From Nilaparvata lugens (Eukaryota > Arthropoda > Insecta > Hemiptera > Delphacidae): a DNA stretch of 64,000 bases. The stretch lies in the NCBI RefSeq assembly GCF_014356525.2, contig NC_052504.1, positions 67,335,883 through 67,399,882 on the forward strand. The letters are read 5' to 3'. Below the pieces are notes generated by a model that had not been told where the DNA came from, did no database searches, and saw nothing but the letters and a program-made list of their open reading frames with translations. Positions within the stretch are counted from its first letter, which is position 1; each line of letters starts with the position of its first letter. The translations under genes and the position numbers were made by a program. Shown here in pieces: positions 53,650 to 63,263 of the stretch.

Positions 53650-54727
53650 ACGGGTTGAATCAATTGGCTGTTGACCCTATTTATTCCTATCTCACAAATA
53701 GAGTACCATACAGTATGTTTTAAAAAAATGGCGAGTATTATAGAGGTGGAATAGTCAAATACGGTGTGCCACAAGGTTTCATTCTTGGTCCACTGTTATT
53801 CATTGTTTATATTAATGATTTGCCTAATATTATTGATTCTTGTAATGACGATAGTGCTTCGTATTTGTTTGCAGATGACTTAGGTTTGAAAGTGGCTAAT
53901 AAGAATAAGGATCATTTGTATTCTAACACATTGAATAATACCTCTAAAATTGAAGATTGGTGTGCAGCAAACAATCTGAGCATTAATTCCACAAAAACAG
54001 AGGATATAACTTTGAGCTTTGACAGAAAAATTAATGACATAAACTCAATTAAGCCTAAGTTTCTTGGCGTGAGAATTGATACTAACCTGACTTGGAAATG
54101 TCATATAGGCTAACTAATTTATAAAAAAATCAACAAGGGCATCTTCCTTTTACGTAGATTATGTAATATTGTAGATATGTCTGTTTTAATGAGTGTTTAG
54201 TTTGCCCTTATTCATAGCCTTTTGCTATATGGAATCCAGCTGTGGGGAAATGGCTCAACTACAGACATCTTGTTTAAATGTCAAAAGAAAGCAGTGAGAA
54301 TAAATTGCCACAAGGCTCCTCGTAGTCCATGCAAATCATTATTTATTGAACTCGGACTATTAACTCTGCCATCTTTGTATGTATTGTCATGCTTGATTTC
54401 AGTGAAGAAAACTGAAAATCAATATGATGTTAACTCTAGTATACACCAACATAACACTAGAAATAGGAATAATATAAGAGTCGAGTATTGCCAGTTTACA
54501 AGTTCCCAAAAAAACTGGCAATACATGTCAATAAAACTTTATAACTCTTTGCCTGAAAATATCAAAAGAATGAGCTTTAATAGTTACTGTAAATATTTAA
54601 AAAAGTATTGGTCAATGAAAGTTGAATATTTCTTTGTAATAGATTTTTAAACTGATGTTTCTGTGTTATTAATGACGTTGTTGTAACATTTTAATGTTGT
54701 GTGACAATAAATGATTTGATTTTGATA
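53650..54727 (+). mobile_element. Non-LTR retrotransposon fragment (LINE F), RT second half and 3' end
   Basis: Starts near DPIYSYLTNRV. RT motif B is GVPQGFILGPLLFIVYIND and motif C YLFADDLGLKV (53766-54113). After two stops come YGIQLWGNGSTTDILFKCQK and HQHNTRNRNNI (54222-54650). It ends with AATAAATGATTTGATTTTGA. 5'-truncated and inactive. It resembles LINE D in the C-terminal region. Confidence 0.85.
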
Positions 54728-54903
54728 TTATTTAACGCATAGCCTAAGTTAAATTGTGTACGGTATATAAAATCATTTTATTTCAATTTACTTCCCAAAG
54801 TGCTATTCCCAACAACTCATCGCTAAGGGATTACGCCTTTAGTGAACAATTGTAGAAACCAACTGATTAACAACTTCTAAACTTGAATTATTCTTCTTTA
54901 TAG

Positions 54904-54997
54904 AATGAAGTGCAAGAATATTCCGGCTGAGTTCCATCGTGAAAGAGTTGGCGTTGCATCTAGTGCAGATGCTCGATTCACCCATAACAAGATCGAA
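54904..54997 (+). CDS. Probable exon of an unrecognised gene (exon a)
   Basis: Acceptor CTTCTTTATAG precedes 54904; donor gtaaag follows a final G. It reads MKCKNIPAEFHRERVGVASS then ADARFTHNKIE from an ATG at 54905, which may be the start or an internal Met. The composition is protein-like and unlike the flanking transposons. Joined in phase 1 to the exon at 56667, it continues without a stop. I do not recognise the family. Confidence 0.55.
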
Positions 54998-55089
54998 GGT
55001 AAAGGTCTAATTTATTTTTCATTTAAAATTACCATATAACGCAAGCGGCAAATGTCACGTTGAATATTATAAGATACAGTGTAGGCTAT

Positions 55090-55665
55090 AACAAGGTCCT
55101 TAAACAATAAGGATCCGACTCGAACAATTTCGATCAACTGCAATTTATGATGGCGGCTAGAATGGTGAAAATGTTGTCAAAAACAGGGTTTTTCACAATC
55201 AAATTTATACCTAAAATAGTCATCGATAAGCTCTATCAACTGCCACAAGTCCCACATCTGTAGAAATTTCAAGAGCTCCGCCCCATCTATGCAAAGTTTG
55301 ATTTTAGATTCCCAATAATCAGGCTTCAGATACAATTTAAACACAAAATAAGTGGGAAAGATTGAGAATGAAAATCTCTACAATTAATGTTCAGTAAAAT
55401 GTTCACCTAAAATTGAAAATAAGCTTGAAATTCAAGAAAATGTTATTATTCAATTGCAAACTGTTGGCCACTGTTGATTCTATTAAATCATTCACTATGA
55501 AGAGATAGCAGACCTCGTGTGTCTCCAGCGTTATTGTCCTGTCACCAGCTGGCTCAGATCTTTGGATAATAGACTTGAGATGCGCGTGAACACTAGCGTC
55601 AGGTGATCAATAATTTTCATAATAGCAAAGAAAAGTTGTGTGAGTGCGCCACACCAGATTTTTAC
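55090..55665. repeat. Diverged copy of the 20850-21790 repeat
   Basis: Shares AAGGTCCTT...AAGGATCCGAC, GATGGCGG, CTATCAACTG, GAGCTCCG and the tail GTTGTGTGAG...GCCACACCAGATTTT. It lacks the GT tract. Confidence 0.65.
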
Positions 55666-55689
55666 ATCAATTTTCACTGGATCCAAACT

Positions 55690-56335
55690 GCTCTCGTAGA
55701 TATGAACCACTAGAAGTAAGGAAAAAGTTGAATTTTCTTGGTATTCACATTGTTGAAAAACTGACCCGGGAAGATCATATCAATTACATCACAAATAAAA
55801 TAAATAGAAATTCCTACATTCTCAAAAGGCTTTCCAAATATTTAACTGAAGATCGGCTTCTTCTGATTTATTATGGAATCATGTACTCTCATCTAGCCTA
55901 TGGTATAATATGGGGAGGAGCTGCCAATAAATACATGAATAGACCTTTTCCCGTTCAAAAAAGAATATTGAGATATATTTTTAGACTAGGATATAGAGAC
56001 TCTTGTAGAACTACATTTCAAAACTATAAAATATTGACAGTTTATGCTCTCTACATATATAAAACCATAATCTTCATCCACAAAAATTTACATAAATTGA
56101 CTGCTTCAAGTGACATACATAGCAAGAACAGTAGAAACTCTAAATTTTATCACAGTATAAGGGTAAATAAGAAACTAACAGAGAATGATTAATTTATTAA
56201 AGGTGTCATATTTTTCAATAAATTGCCAGAGCACATCAAATCCCTGAAAGGCAACCAATCAAAATCTCAATTAAGAAAGATCTTGGGAGACAGGCCGATA
56301 TATAGTAGGCCTATTAGTGACTACTAATATCGATC
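55690..56335 (+). mobile_element. LINE 3'-terminal coding fragment (LINE G)
   Basis: One frame encodes VRKKLNFLGIHIVEKLTRED, RLLLIYYGIMYSHLAYGIIW, PVQKRILRYIFRL, then after a stop FFNKLPEHIKSLKGN. This is the post-RT thumb/C-terminal region of a Jockey-like LINE. The catalytic RT part is missing. Confidence 0.78.
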
Positions 56336-56666
56336 ATATTACTATATGATATTGTATATTATATAATATTACCATATTAATAATATATTCTTTATATTTA
56401 TTTAATTTATAGATTCATTTGCATCTGTACGTTTTCATTAAAATGCTCTACGTTTACAAATAAGCCATTGACAGATTTCCAAACTGTTTCCTGAAATTGG
56501 AGTTCGTTGCTCATCATGACAATTTCCTCACTTTTGACAGTTCATACACTTTTATAATTTATTAATTAAGGAGCGCACTGAATAGATGGATCTACAAGAA
56601 TAATAATTAGATTAAATTTCTTTAACAAAACACAATTTAACCCATGCTGTATAACTCTTTTTTCAG

Positions 56667-56777
56667 AATGGATTGATAATCTTGATATTCATGCTTATGG
56701 CAGGCTCTCTCTTGAAATAGTAGATGCTCCTCCAGTGCTCTATTTGGATTTTCTATCAATACTAAGCTTGAAGGTGA
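56667..56777 (+). CDS. Probable exon of the same unrecognised gene (exon b)
   Basis: Acceptor CTCTTTTTTCAG; donor gtgagc at about 56775. With the G from the previous exon it reads EWIDNLDIHAYGRLSLEIVD then APPVLYLDFLSILSLK. The intron between the two exons (about 1.7 kb) holds a LINE fragment and a dispersed repeat. Further exons must lie downstream, but I could not place them. Confidence 0.55.
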
Positions 56778-56904
56778 GCGTTGGACTGAATACATATTTT
56801 TGCCCATCAAATTTATAAATTAGTTCAATCATCAAATTTATAGACTGTTCAATCATCAAATTTATAGATTGTTCAATCATCAATTATTGGTCAATCTAAA
56901 TTAG

Positions 56905-56945
56905 AGCACAGATGATGCTCACATGAGCTTGTCACACATGTTCCA
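56905..56945 (-). mobile_element. Short SINE-B-like fragment
   Basis: GATGATGCTCACATGAGC matches the body of the two SINE-B copies in the same orientation. No tRNA-like head is present. Confidence 0.4.
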
Positions 56946-57159
56946 TCAAAACTCCAACAGTGTCGGTTTGTTGGGGTTTTAGACATAGTCTGTTTAAAAA
57001 ACTATTTTAAAACATTTTAGTCTGTTGCTGACATATTATCTCAAGCTTATTCAAATGAGAATTTACAAATTTACTCATATGTTTTTAGAGATGTCTGCCG
57101 AATTTATGTTTGAGGTCCGCTTCCTTAGCGTAATATTCCAATATATCCATACGATCCAA

Positions 57160-57320
57160 GGGCCAAGCCACATGAGGCGTTTTTCAGACGAGTCGGCAGG
57201 GCAGGAAGCTCACCGATTGGCTAATTATCAGCTGATTCCGGAACGCCTACCCAATCAGTCAATCTGAGAGCTTCCTGCCCTGTCGACTCGTCTGAAAAAC
57301 GCCTCATATGGCTTGGCTCC
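57160..57320. repeat. MITE copy 2, long terminal inverted repeats
   Basis: Arms of about 50 bp: GGGCCAAGCCACATGAGGCG...TTTTTCAGACGAGTCG at the left, CGACTCGTCTGAAAAACGCC...GGCTTGGCTCC at the right. The loop has TTATCAGCTGATTCC. Same family as 45180-45353 but better preserved. Confidence 0.9.
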
Positions 57321-57536
57321 AAATCTTACGAACGGCACGTTAATCCTCGGTTTCTTTCTCTCTTCAGTGATATTGTTATGTTGGTATTAAGCATCTACTT
57401 GATGCAGTCATTATCCCTCACTACTTAACGTATTCAATAGAAACGATACTTTGATTACTCACGTTACTTCATTTAGTACTTGGTACTCAAATGCATCTGA
57501 TTTCCGGTAACCACACATTATTAAAATAATTTTCAG

Positions 57537-57785
57537 ATTTATGCTGAACTTTTGCATTTTGCTTGCAAAAACTAATAACGCTACGTAACTAGCACTTGGC
57601 AGCAGACTCAAGTTAGGCGGCCATGTTTGTGTTTGTGGTTCTATAACTTGACAAAAATTCACGTTCTGGCCGCATGGATCACAGGGCGTTTGGTGGGAAT
57701 GATATTTAACTGTTGAGCTCTGTGAAAGTTGCCCCCCTATCGCTTGTCTGTGTCTTATGATATGAGATCGGAGGTTGAAAAAGAT
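57537..57785. repeat. Copy of the mariner fossil right-hand part
   Basis: Matches 31725-31970 in the same orientation: TTTATGCT-AAC, GACTCAAG, CCATGTTT, CAGGGCGTTTGG, TTGCCCCCCTA and TGTCTGTGTCTTATGATATG are all shared. Confidence 0.75.
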
Positions 57786-57849
57786 GACCCTGGTATAATC
57801 CTGCTTACAAACAATAATAATTCATTCTCTTCAGCGACCATACAACTTC

Positions 57850-58229
57850 CTATAGTGAGGTCCACGTTATAATGGCAGTGTTTGATTAGCAATCGTATTA
57901 CTATCCTTGTCGATCATTCAATAAAGCAAATAGCGCTATCTCTTTCTCGCTTTACTCTGTTGCCAAATCGTCTTTTAACAATGTAGAATTAATAATAAAT
58001 TAACAAAATATTTCATCTTCATCATTAAAATTCAGTATGAAATTATTGGAAAATATAATTTCGTGCTTAATAAAATAAAATTGATTATTTCAAACAAGAA
58101 ATAAGTTAAATATTATATCAATAAACCTGTATTAGCTACCGTCTATAGAAGGCATTGACAATACAGAGGATCGGCAACGTTGTTTTGCTATCTTTCTCCA
58201 CTGCCATTATAACGTGGACCTCACTATAG
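57850..58229. repeat. MITE with perfect 31-bp terminal inverted repeats
   Basis: The left end begins CTATAGTGAGGTCCACGTTA and the right end is its exact complement, TAACGTGGACCTCACTATAG, with 31 paired bases (57850-57880 against 58199-58229). 380 bases with no coding frame. The perfect ends suggest a recent insertion. Confidence 0.92.
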
Positions 58230-58889
58230 AATGGTTGTGAATATCATAGAAAATATATGAGCAGTGATGAACGAGAGATGATGGGTGAGCTCATTTAGCT
58301 TACTACATCCTAACAAGAATTATTTCTTTCCTACTGTAATCACAACTCACAAAATTTCATTCAGTTGGCAGTGTCAAAAGTGAAATCTTTTTACAGTTTT
58401 TGGATATCTCATATTGTAGTTTGGAATGTAGTTTTGTAAGTTTTAATTGTCTGTATTGTGAATATTTCATACTCATATTGTTTGAAATGTAATAGTGTGA
58501 TATTGAGTGGATATAATTGTAGTTATTTTTTTCTGTGTATCTTATATTCTTTTGCAGGTTATTGAACTGAAAGAACTTTGATTTTTACCTTATGTTGAAC
58601 CTTGAGTTTTTAGTATGAGAATTGACCATGTTTTTATTGAATTTGCTAACTTGTTGCTTAGTTGTCGAAATTAAAGCAATTTTCGTGCATTTTTAAATAC
58701 AATTTCAATTTCATGTCGAAAAAGCTTCTTTATTTGGGAATTTTACGAACGTTGACCTTTTTGCAGCTTTGGCTTTTCCACTGAAAGTTATGCTCAACGC
58801 TAGTGGAAGGGGAATAATTTTCAGTGAAAAGGCCACAGTCCTAATTGAGACGTTACCGGAAAACATCGTGTAACGGTGTGCGAGCCTCG

Positions 58890-58922
58890 GTCCTCTGAAT
58901 GGGTCAATTTCCCATCCAGAGG
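58890..58922. promoter_or_regulatory. Short palindrome upstream of a TATA box
   Basis: CCTCTG-ATGGG facing CCCAT-CAGAGG around a 7-base centre, about 40 bases upstream of the TATA box. It could bind a dimeric factor; there is no direct support. Confidence 0.35.
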
Positions 58923-58958
58923 GACTAATTGACAAATTTCAGTTATCAGTAATTTTTA

Positions 58959-58997
58959 TCTATATAAATAGGAAATCAAATTTTATAGAGTTAGTAA
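58959..58997 (+). promoter_or_regulatory. Core promoter: TATA box with initiator-like site
   Basis: CTATATAAATAGG (58960-58972) lies about 30 bases before GTTAGTAAG (58990-58998), a standard TATA-to-start spacing. The exon with ATG at 59100 follows. Confidence 0.6.
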
Positions 58998-59102
58998 GAG
59001 AAGAATCAGGAAATAATTTGTGCGTGTGAGCTCAAGTATAGTGAGTTTTCTTAAATCGTATGTGAGTGTCTCTGAAGAGTCCAAGTTTAAATTGTTAAAA
59101 TG
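58992..59102 (+). CDS. Probable first exon of an unidentified gene (5' UTR and ATG only)
   Basis: From the predicted start to ATG at 59100-59102, which is followed at once by gtgagt, a strong donor. Insect genes with a split right after the initiator Met are common. Reading on without splicing gives only 18 codons. A possible next exon after CTGTTTCAG at 60045 would give LNWFVAASTELAIIPHNQEY and a stop at about 60163; I do not trust it. The rest of the gene may lie outside the window. Confidence 0.4.
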
Positions 59103-59678
59103 GTGAGTGGCAAACTCTTGTTGTTTTCTTATAAGCTTATAGCTCAAAATTCAGTTTCATAGAATGACCGAGGCCCAAACCTACAATAGTTGCAGCAAGT
59201 TAGCAAGTTCCCAAGTATTGAAATTAAAAATTGAATATGCCTTCTTGACCTGAATTGATTGCTGAATAACTTTGTTTTGTTTGAAAATTTCAAATGTGAC
59301 ATGATTCTATTTATTAGTTTTGATTAGTTTAATAAGCCTGAAGTCGAATTTTATGAATATTTTTCATTAAAGTTCCTGGCTCGTAGTTGCTAGTTTCTTA
59401 ACTAGGTGACAATTGAATAATGATAATAATCTGTGCATTTGTCACTATAAGCTCCTAAACCAATCAAAAGAGATTTCATAGCAGTTATTTTAGAAAATAT
59501 TATTGAAGAGAAGAAACACCCCCTCGATATACCTCGCACAGCAGTAGTATAATGTCTATCGAACCACATGCATTTTTATATATTTCATATTTTGGAAAAT
59601 TAACTAAGTCATCGTATAGAGAGATTCTCAGCTACATAATTTTATGTACGGTGTGAGTTGAAGAGGCTTATAAATAAC
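59103..59678. other. Non-coding, likely intron
   Basis: AT-rich with no repeat or open frame recognised. Confidence 0.4.
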
Positions 59679-59868
59679 CATAGCCACTTCTAATACAAGG
59701 CCCCGGCCTACGATATTGCAACGTCGCAGTGTAGGCCTAGAATCTAATACATGATTGGTAAAAAGATTTTTTAAAATACCAGCTGATCTTTTTCACCAAT
59801 CATGTATTAGATTCTAGGCCTACGCTGCGACGTTGCAAGGCCGGGGCCTTGTATTAGAGGTGGCTATG
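59679..59868. repeat. Almost fully palindromic MITE
   Basis: Ends CATAGCCACTTCTAATACAA and TTGTATTAGAGGTGGCTATG. Arms of about 88 bp run through GCAACGTCGCAG, TAGGCCTAGAATCTAATACA and ATGATTGGT. The left arm has a small insertion (TACGATAT). An end fragment matching it lies at 3799-3817. Confidence 0.92.
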
Positions 59869-60526
59869 ATAAAACCCTCCACCGGTTACAAGAAATATTC
59901 ATATATTGAATATTTTTCATATTCAATATTCAATAATTTCAGCACTTATATGCCTTGTAATGAAGTAATAACAAATTTCATTAAAAGCTTATTATTCCTT
60001 GGTATTTTGCTGTTGTTTCTGATCGCTTTTCTCTCCTGTTTCAGTTGAACTGGTTTGTCGCCGCTTCAACGGAACTTGCTATTATACCACACAACCAAGA
60101 ATATCACCATCTATTTCACTTGACTATTTCGTATGGATTGGTGATTTATACACTTTGACTGTTCTGTACTGTATGGAATTTGAGTATTCATAAGAATGAC
60201 TTGTCTTATACTCCCTCCTGAAGTCTCCAAGACGAAATCTTAAAAAAAATCTAGTCTATACACCAGGCTGCATCATAGATTACTTCTGCTCAGACTTGGA
60301 TCACCATGCTATAATAAGTCAATTGATAACATCTCCGATATGTCAATAATCCTCATTTTATAGTAAACCCTTGAGATTGAAGTGCTAGATGAATTACTTG
60401 AAAAGGTGACGGTCAACCCGAATTTATGTTTCTTGAATTATCTTTGTTCGGTTGTGAATCACCCAGAATTGTGCATGGGTTTTTGCCAGATCAATGCGAA
60501 TGAAGTTTACCATAAAAATATTTTAA
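59869..60526. other. Non-coding with one coding-like stretch (60366-60523)
   Basis: The stretch reads IEVLDELLEKVTVNPNLCFL then NYLCSVVNHPELCMG, and stays open until the MITE at 60527. No family is recognised, and an upstream stop at about 60360 blocks extension. It may be a gene fossil or chance. Confidence 0.3.
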
Positions 60527-60878
60527 GGGACGGTTTCCGAGCTCGGGATTTAGCTAAGTTCTAGACTTTAAACAGCTGGAGTCAGAAAACTGGCTTTCCG
60601 AAACGGGGCCTCGTCGTAGTCCACGTTTAAATTAAATTTCCCAAAAACACTTAAGTTGAACACAAAATAAAATAACGACTAAATTGTGTAAAGTTTCAGC
60701 TATTTTAATTATTTAGGAATGCTTCATTTTGTCAAGAAAAAATGTTTCCAATATTTTAGAAATGAGAAAATAAATATCTTAAAAACCACGACTACTCTCC
60801 ATATCGGAAAGCCAATTTTCTGACTCCAGCTGTTTAAAGTCTAGAACTAAGCTAAATCTCGAACTCGGAGGCCGGCCC
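60527..60878. repeat. PIF/Harbinger-like MITE copy 1, TAA target duplication
   Basis: Starts GGGACGGTTTCCGAGCTCGG and ends in the inverted form, ...CTCGGAGGCCGGCCC. TAA flanks both sides (60524-60526, 60879-60881). Long arms also pair at TTAGCTAAGTTCTAGACTTT/AAAGTCTAGAACTAAGCTAA and CTGGAGTCAGAAAA/TTTTCTGACTCCAG. About 352 bases, no coding. Confidence 0.88.
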
Positions 60879-60881
60879 TAA

Positions 60882-62061
60882 AATTATGTCTCCTTGTTGC
60901 TCTACTTTCAAGTTACTTAAACATAAATTTGAATTGAACTTCTAATAATTTTTTTTATACAGTGATGAAAAATCGTTAGCGATCCATACCGATATTTCCA
61001 TCAGTCAATAAATGAAATTAATATTCATGTAATAGGAAAAAAGACTCACCACTTTTGTATTAACTTATTGTTAACAAGATAGCTGACAAACAAGGATCTC
61101 TGGGCCGCTTTTGGTAAAGTGAGGAAGTTGTTTTTAAAATTGATAATTTCCCATTCTACTGGAAGCGGCTGGAGAGGTATCTACACGAAGAAACTATTAT
61201 TCTGCTCATATCATATACGGTAGTTAAGTTAGTTGAGTTGAAAATGTATTTATACAGAGTAAGTCATAATGTATGGGAACCCTTCAATAAGTTGGAGACT
61301 GTTGTAGTTATAATACTGTAACTTTCAGATAAGTTATTAGACGAATACTCTACCTTTTGACGTACAACTGAATTTCAACCCCTCATAAGGAAGGGGGTGA
61401 CTTAGGGGTTGTAACTCTAATATTGTTAACACCCATTGTGTGCTACATCATTTTAAATGCTTTTTTAAAACTAGAAATATGGCATCAATAAAAATTTTCT
61501 ATTATACTTCTACCAAAAATGGCGGTTGATTGAAGTTTTAGTTTGTAAAGAAATGATAGGTAAAGTAATGAAACTTAAATCAACACTTTTTTGAATGAAT
61601 AACGAAATACATTGAAAAACATGGTTATTTATTTAGTAATCTGTCTGCTACTAACATTTCATTTTAAAAGATGCTTGAAATTACTACCTCCTTCTCTCGT
61701 TTGACAGTGTGCCAGTCTGTCATAAATGTAAATGAAATGAATATAGTAGTATGTAAAATAAAATGTAAATAGTAGGAGACTGATTACTATATAAATAACC
61801 AGTTTTTTCAATGTGTTGCGTTATTCATTCAAAATGTTACTCGTAAATGTGGATCTTCTAGAGCTAGATTAACACTAATTCCACTTCTGTATTGAATTGC
61901 AACTAGCATTTCGCTTCTGGATAATCAGTGTGATTTTGACTTATTGAAAATATTGTTCTCAATAAATATCCTAATTTAGTATGGCTGATAATTTATGTTT
62001 CTTCCGATGATAAAATTAGTTCCTTATGTGTAATGTGAACGTTGTGTGTTGTTGTAAGATA
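60882..62061. other. Non-coding; possible solo transposon end at 61252
   Basis: ACAGAGTAAGTCATAATGTA near 61255 looks like the tip of a DNA transposon, but no matching inverted end was found. The remainder is AT-rich without coding signal. Confidence 0.35.
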
Positions 62062-62401
62062 CAGAATGGCCCAAAAAGGATGGTCGGTTTTTAAATTACT
62101 ATAACTTGAATAATTTCCAACATACATTTAGTTTTCTATATTGCTGTGTTTGTTCAATTGTCAAATTTCAGAAAACGTCATAATTAACATACATAATACT
62201 GTAAAGGAAGAGCGGCAAACAAAGGCCAAAAGATAATCACGCCACCTAATGGAACGTCGACGACTTTGAAGCAGTTTTGTTAATTATGACGTTTTCTGAA
62301 ATTAGACAATTGAACAAGCTCATAATATATAGAAATAAAATGTATGTTGGAAATTATTCTATAGTCACTTAAAAGCCGACCATTCTTTTTGGGTCATTCT
62401 G
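62062..62401. repeat. Mariner-like MITE with TA duplication
   Basis: The ends CAGAATGGCCCAAAAAGGAT and ATTCTTTTTGGGTCATTCTG are inverted and flanked by TA on each side. Arms continue through CCAACATACATTT/AAATGTATGTTGG and CAGAAAACGTCATAATTAAC/GTTAATTATGACGTTTTCTG. The CCCAAAAAG-type tip resembles mariner ends. Confidence 0.85.
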
Positions 62402-62901
62402 TAATAACCTAAATCTCTTGAATTGTATAACCTACAAGTTGATAAAATCTAATATTGGGGCACTCTGTTTGTTGAAGTAGTGTAATGGTAATCTTTTTTA
62501 ACAATTTGATTATTTTGCCTCTAAAATAAGTGTTTTTGTTTAGAATTATATCGTAAAATTGTAATTGAGTCTATTTTTTACTATCTATGAATTAAACAGC
62601 ATTAATTATAATTATTGAATTCATGTCATTTTTTCCGTTTTCTCACTTTAAGTACTCTATTGTTATTATTTAAATCTACTTTTGGCGTCTACTAGACCTG
62701 GTAGCGGCTACTGAAAATCGGTTTATTATCCCTGTGAGGAGGGATTCGGACGGGACGTTGCTAATTGTATCCTGCCAAGAGGTGGAATCATATTTTTTTA
62801 ATGGGTCACAATTTATCAACTTCGTTAATTCACTCATACATACAGCTGAATGGAATGAACGGACTGGAATAATTGGAGTGATTTGAAAATATAAAATATT
62901 A
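62402..62901. other. Non-coding spacer
   Basis: AT-rich with no feature seen, apart from a GGGAGGATTCGG-like patch near 62740 without coding potential. Confidence 0.4.
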
Positions 62902-63263
62902 GGGCCAGTTTCTGAGCTCGGGATTTAGCTAAGTTCTAGAATTTAAACAACTGGAGTCAGAAAATTGGCTTTCCGAAACGGGGCGTCGTCGTAGTCCACG
63001 TTTAAATTAAATTTTGAAAAACTATAAAATTGAACACAAAATAAAATAAAGAGAAAATAGTGTAAAGTTTCAGCTACCTATTTTGAATTATTTAGAAATG
63101 TATCATTTCGTCAAGGCAATAAACGTCTCCAATAATTATAGAAATGAGAAAATGAAGATTAGCATAAAAACTACGAATACGCCCTTTTTCGGAAAGCCAA
63201 TTTTCTGGCTCCAGCTGTTTAAAGTCTAGAACTTAGCTAAATCCCGAGCTCGAAAATGAGCCC
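62902..63263. repeat. PIF/Harbinger-like MITE copy 2
   Basis: GGGCCAGTTTCTGAGCTCGG at the left, CCGAGCTCGAAAATGAGCCC at the right. Flanks are TTA (62899-62901) and TTG (63264-63266), a duplication with one change. It aligns along its length with copy 1. Confidence 0.88.

Noticed and set aside
58711..58935. Minus-strand 74-codon frame
   Set aside because: No family resemblance; overlaps the region upstream of the + strand promoter.
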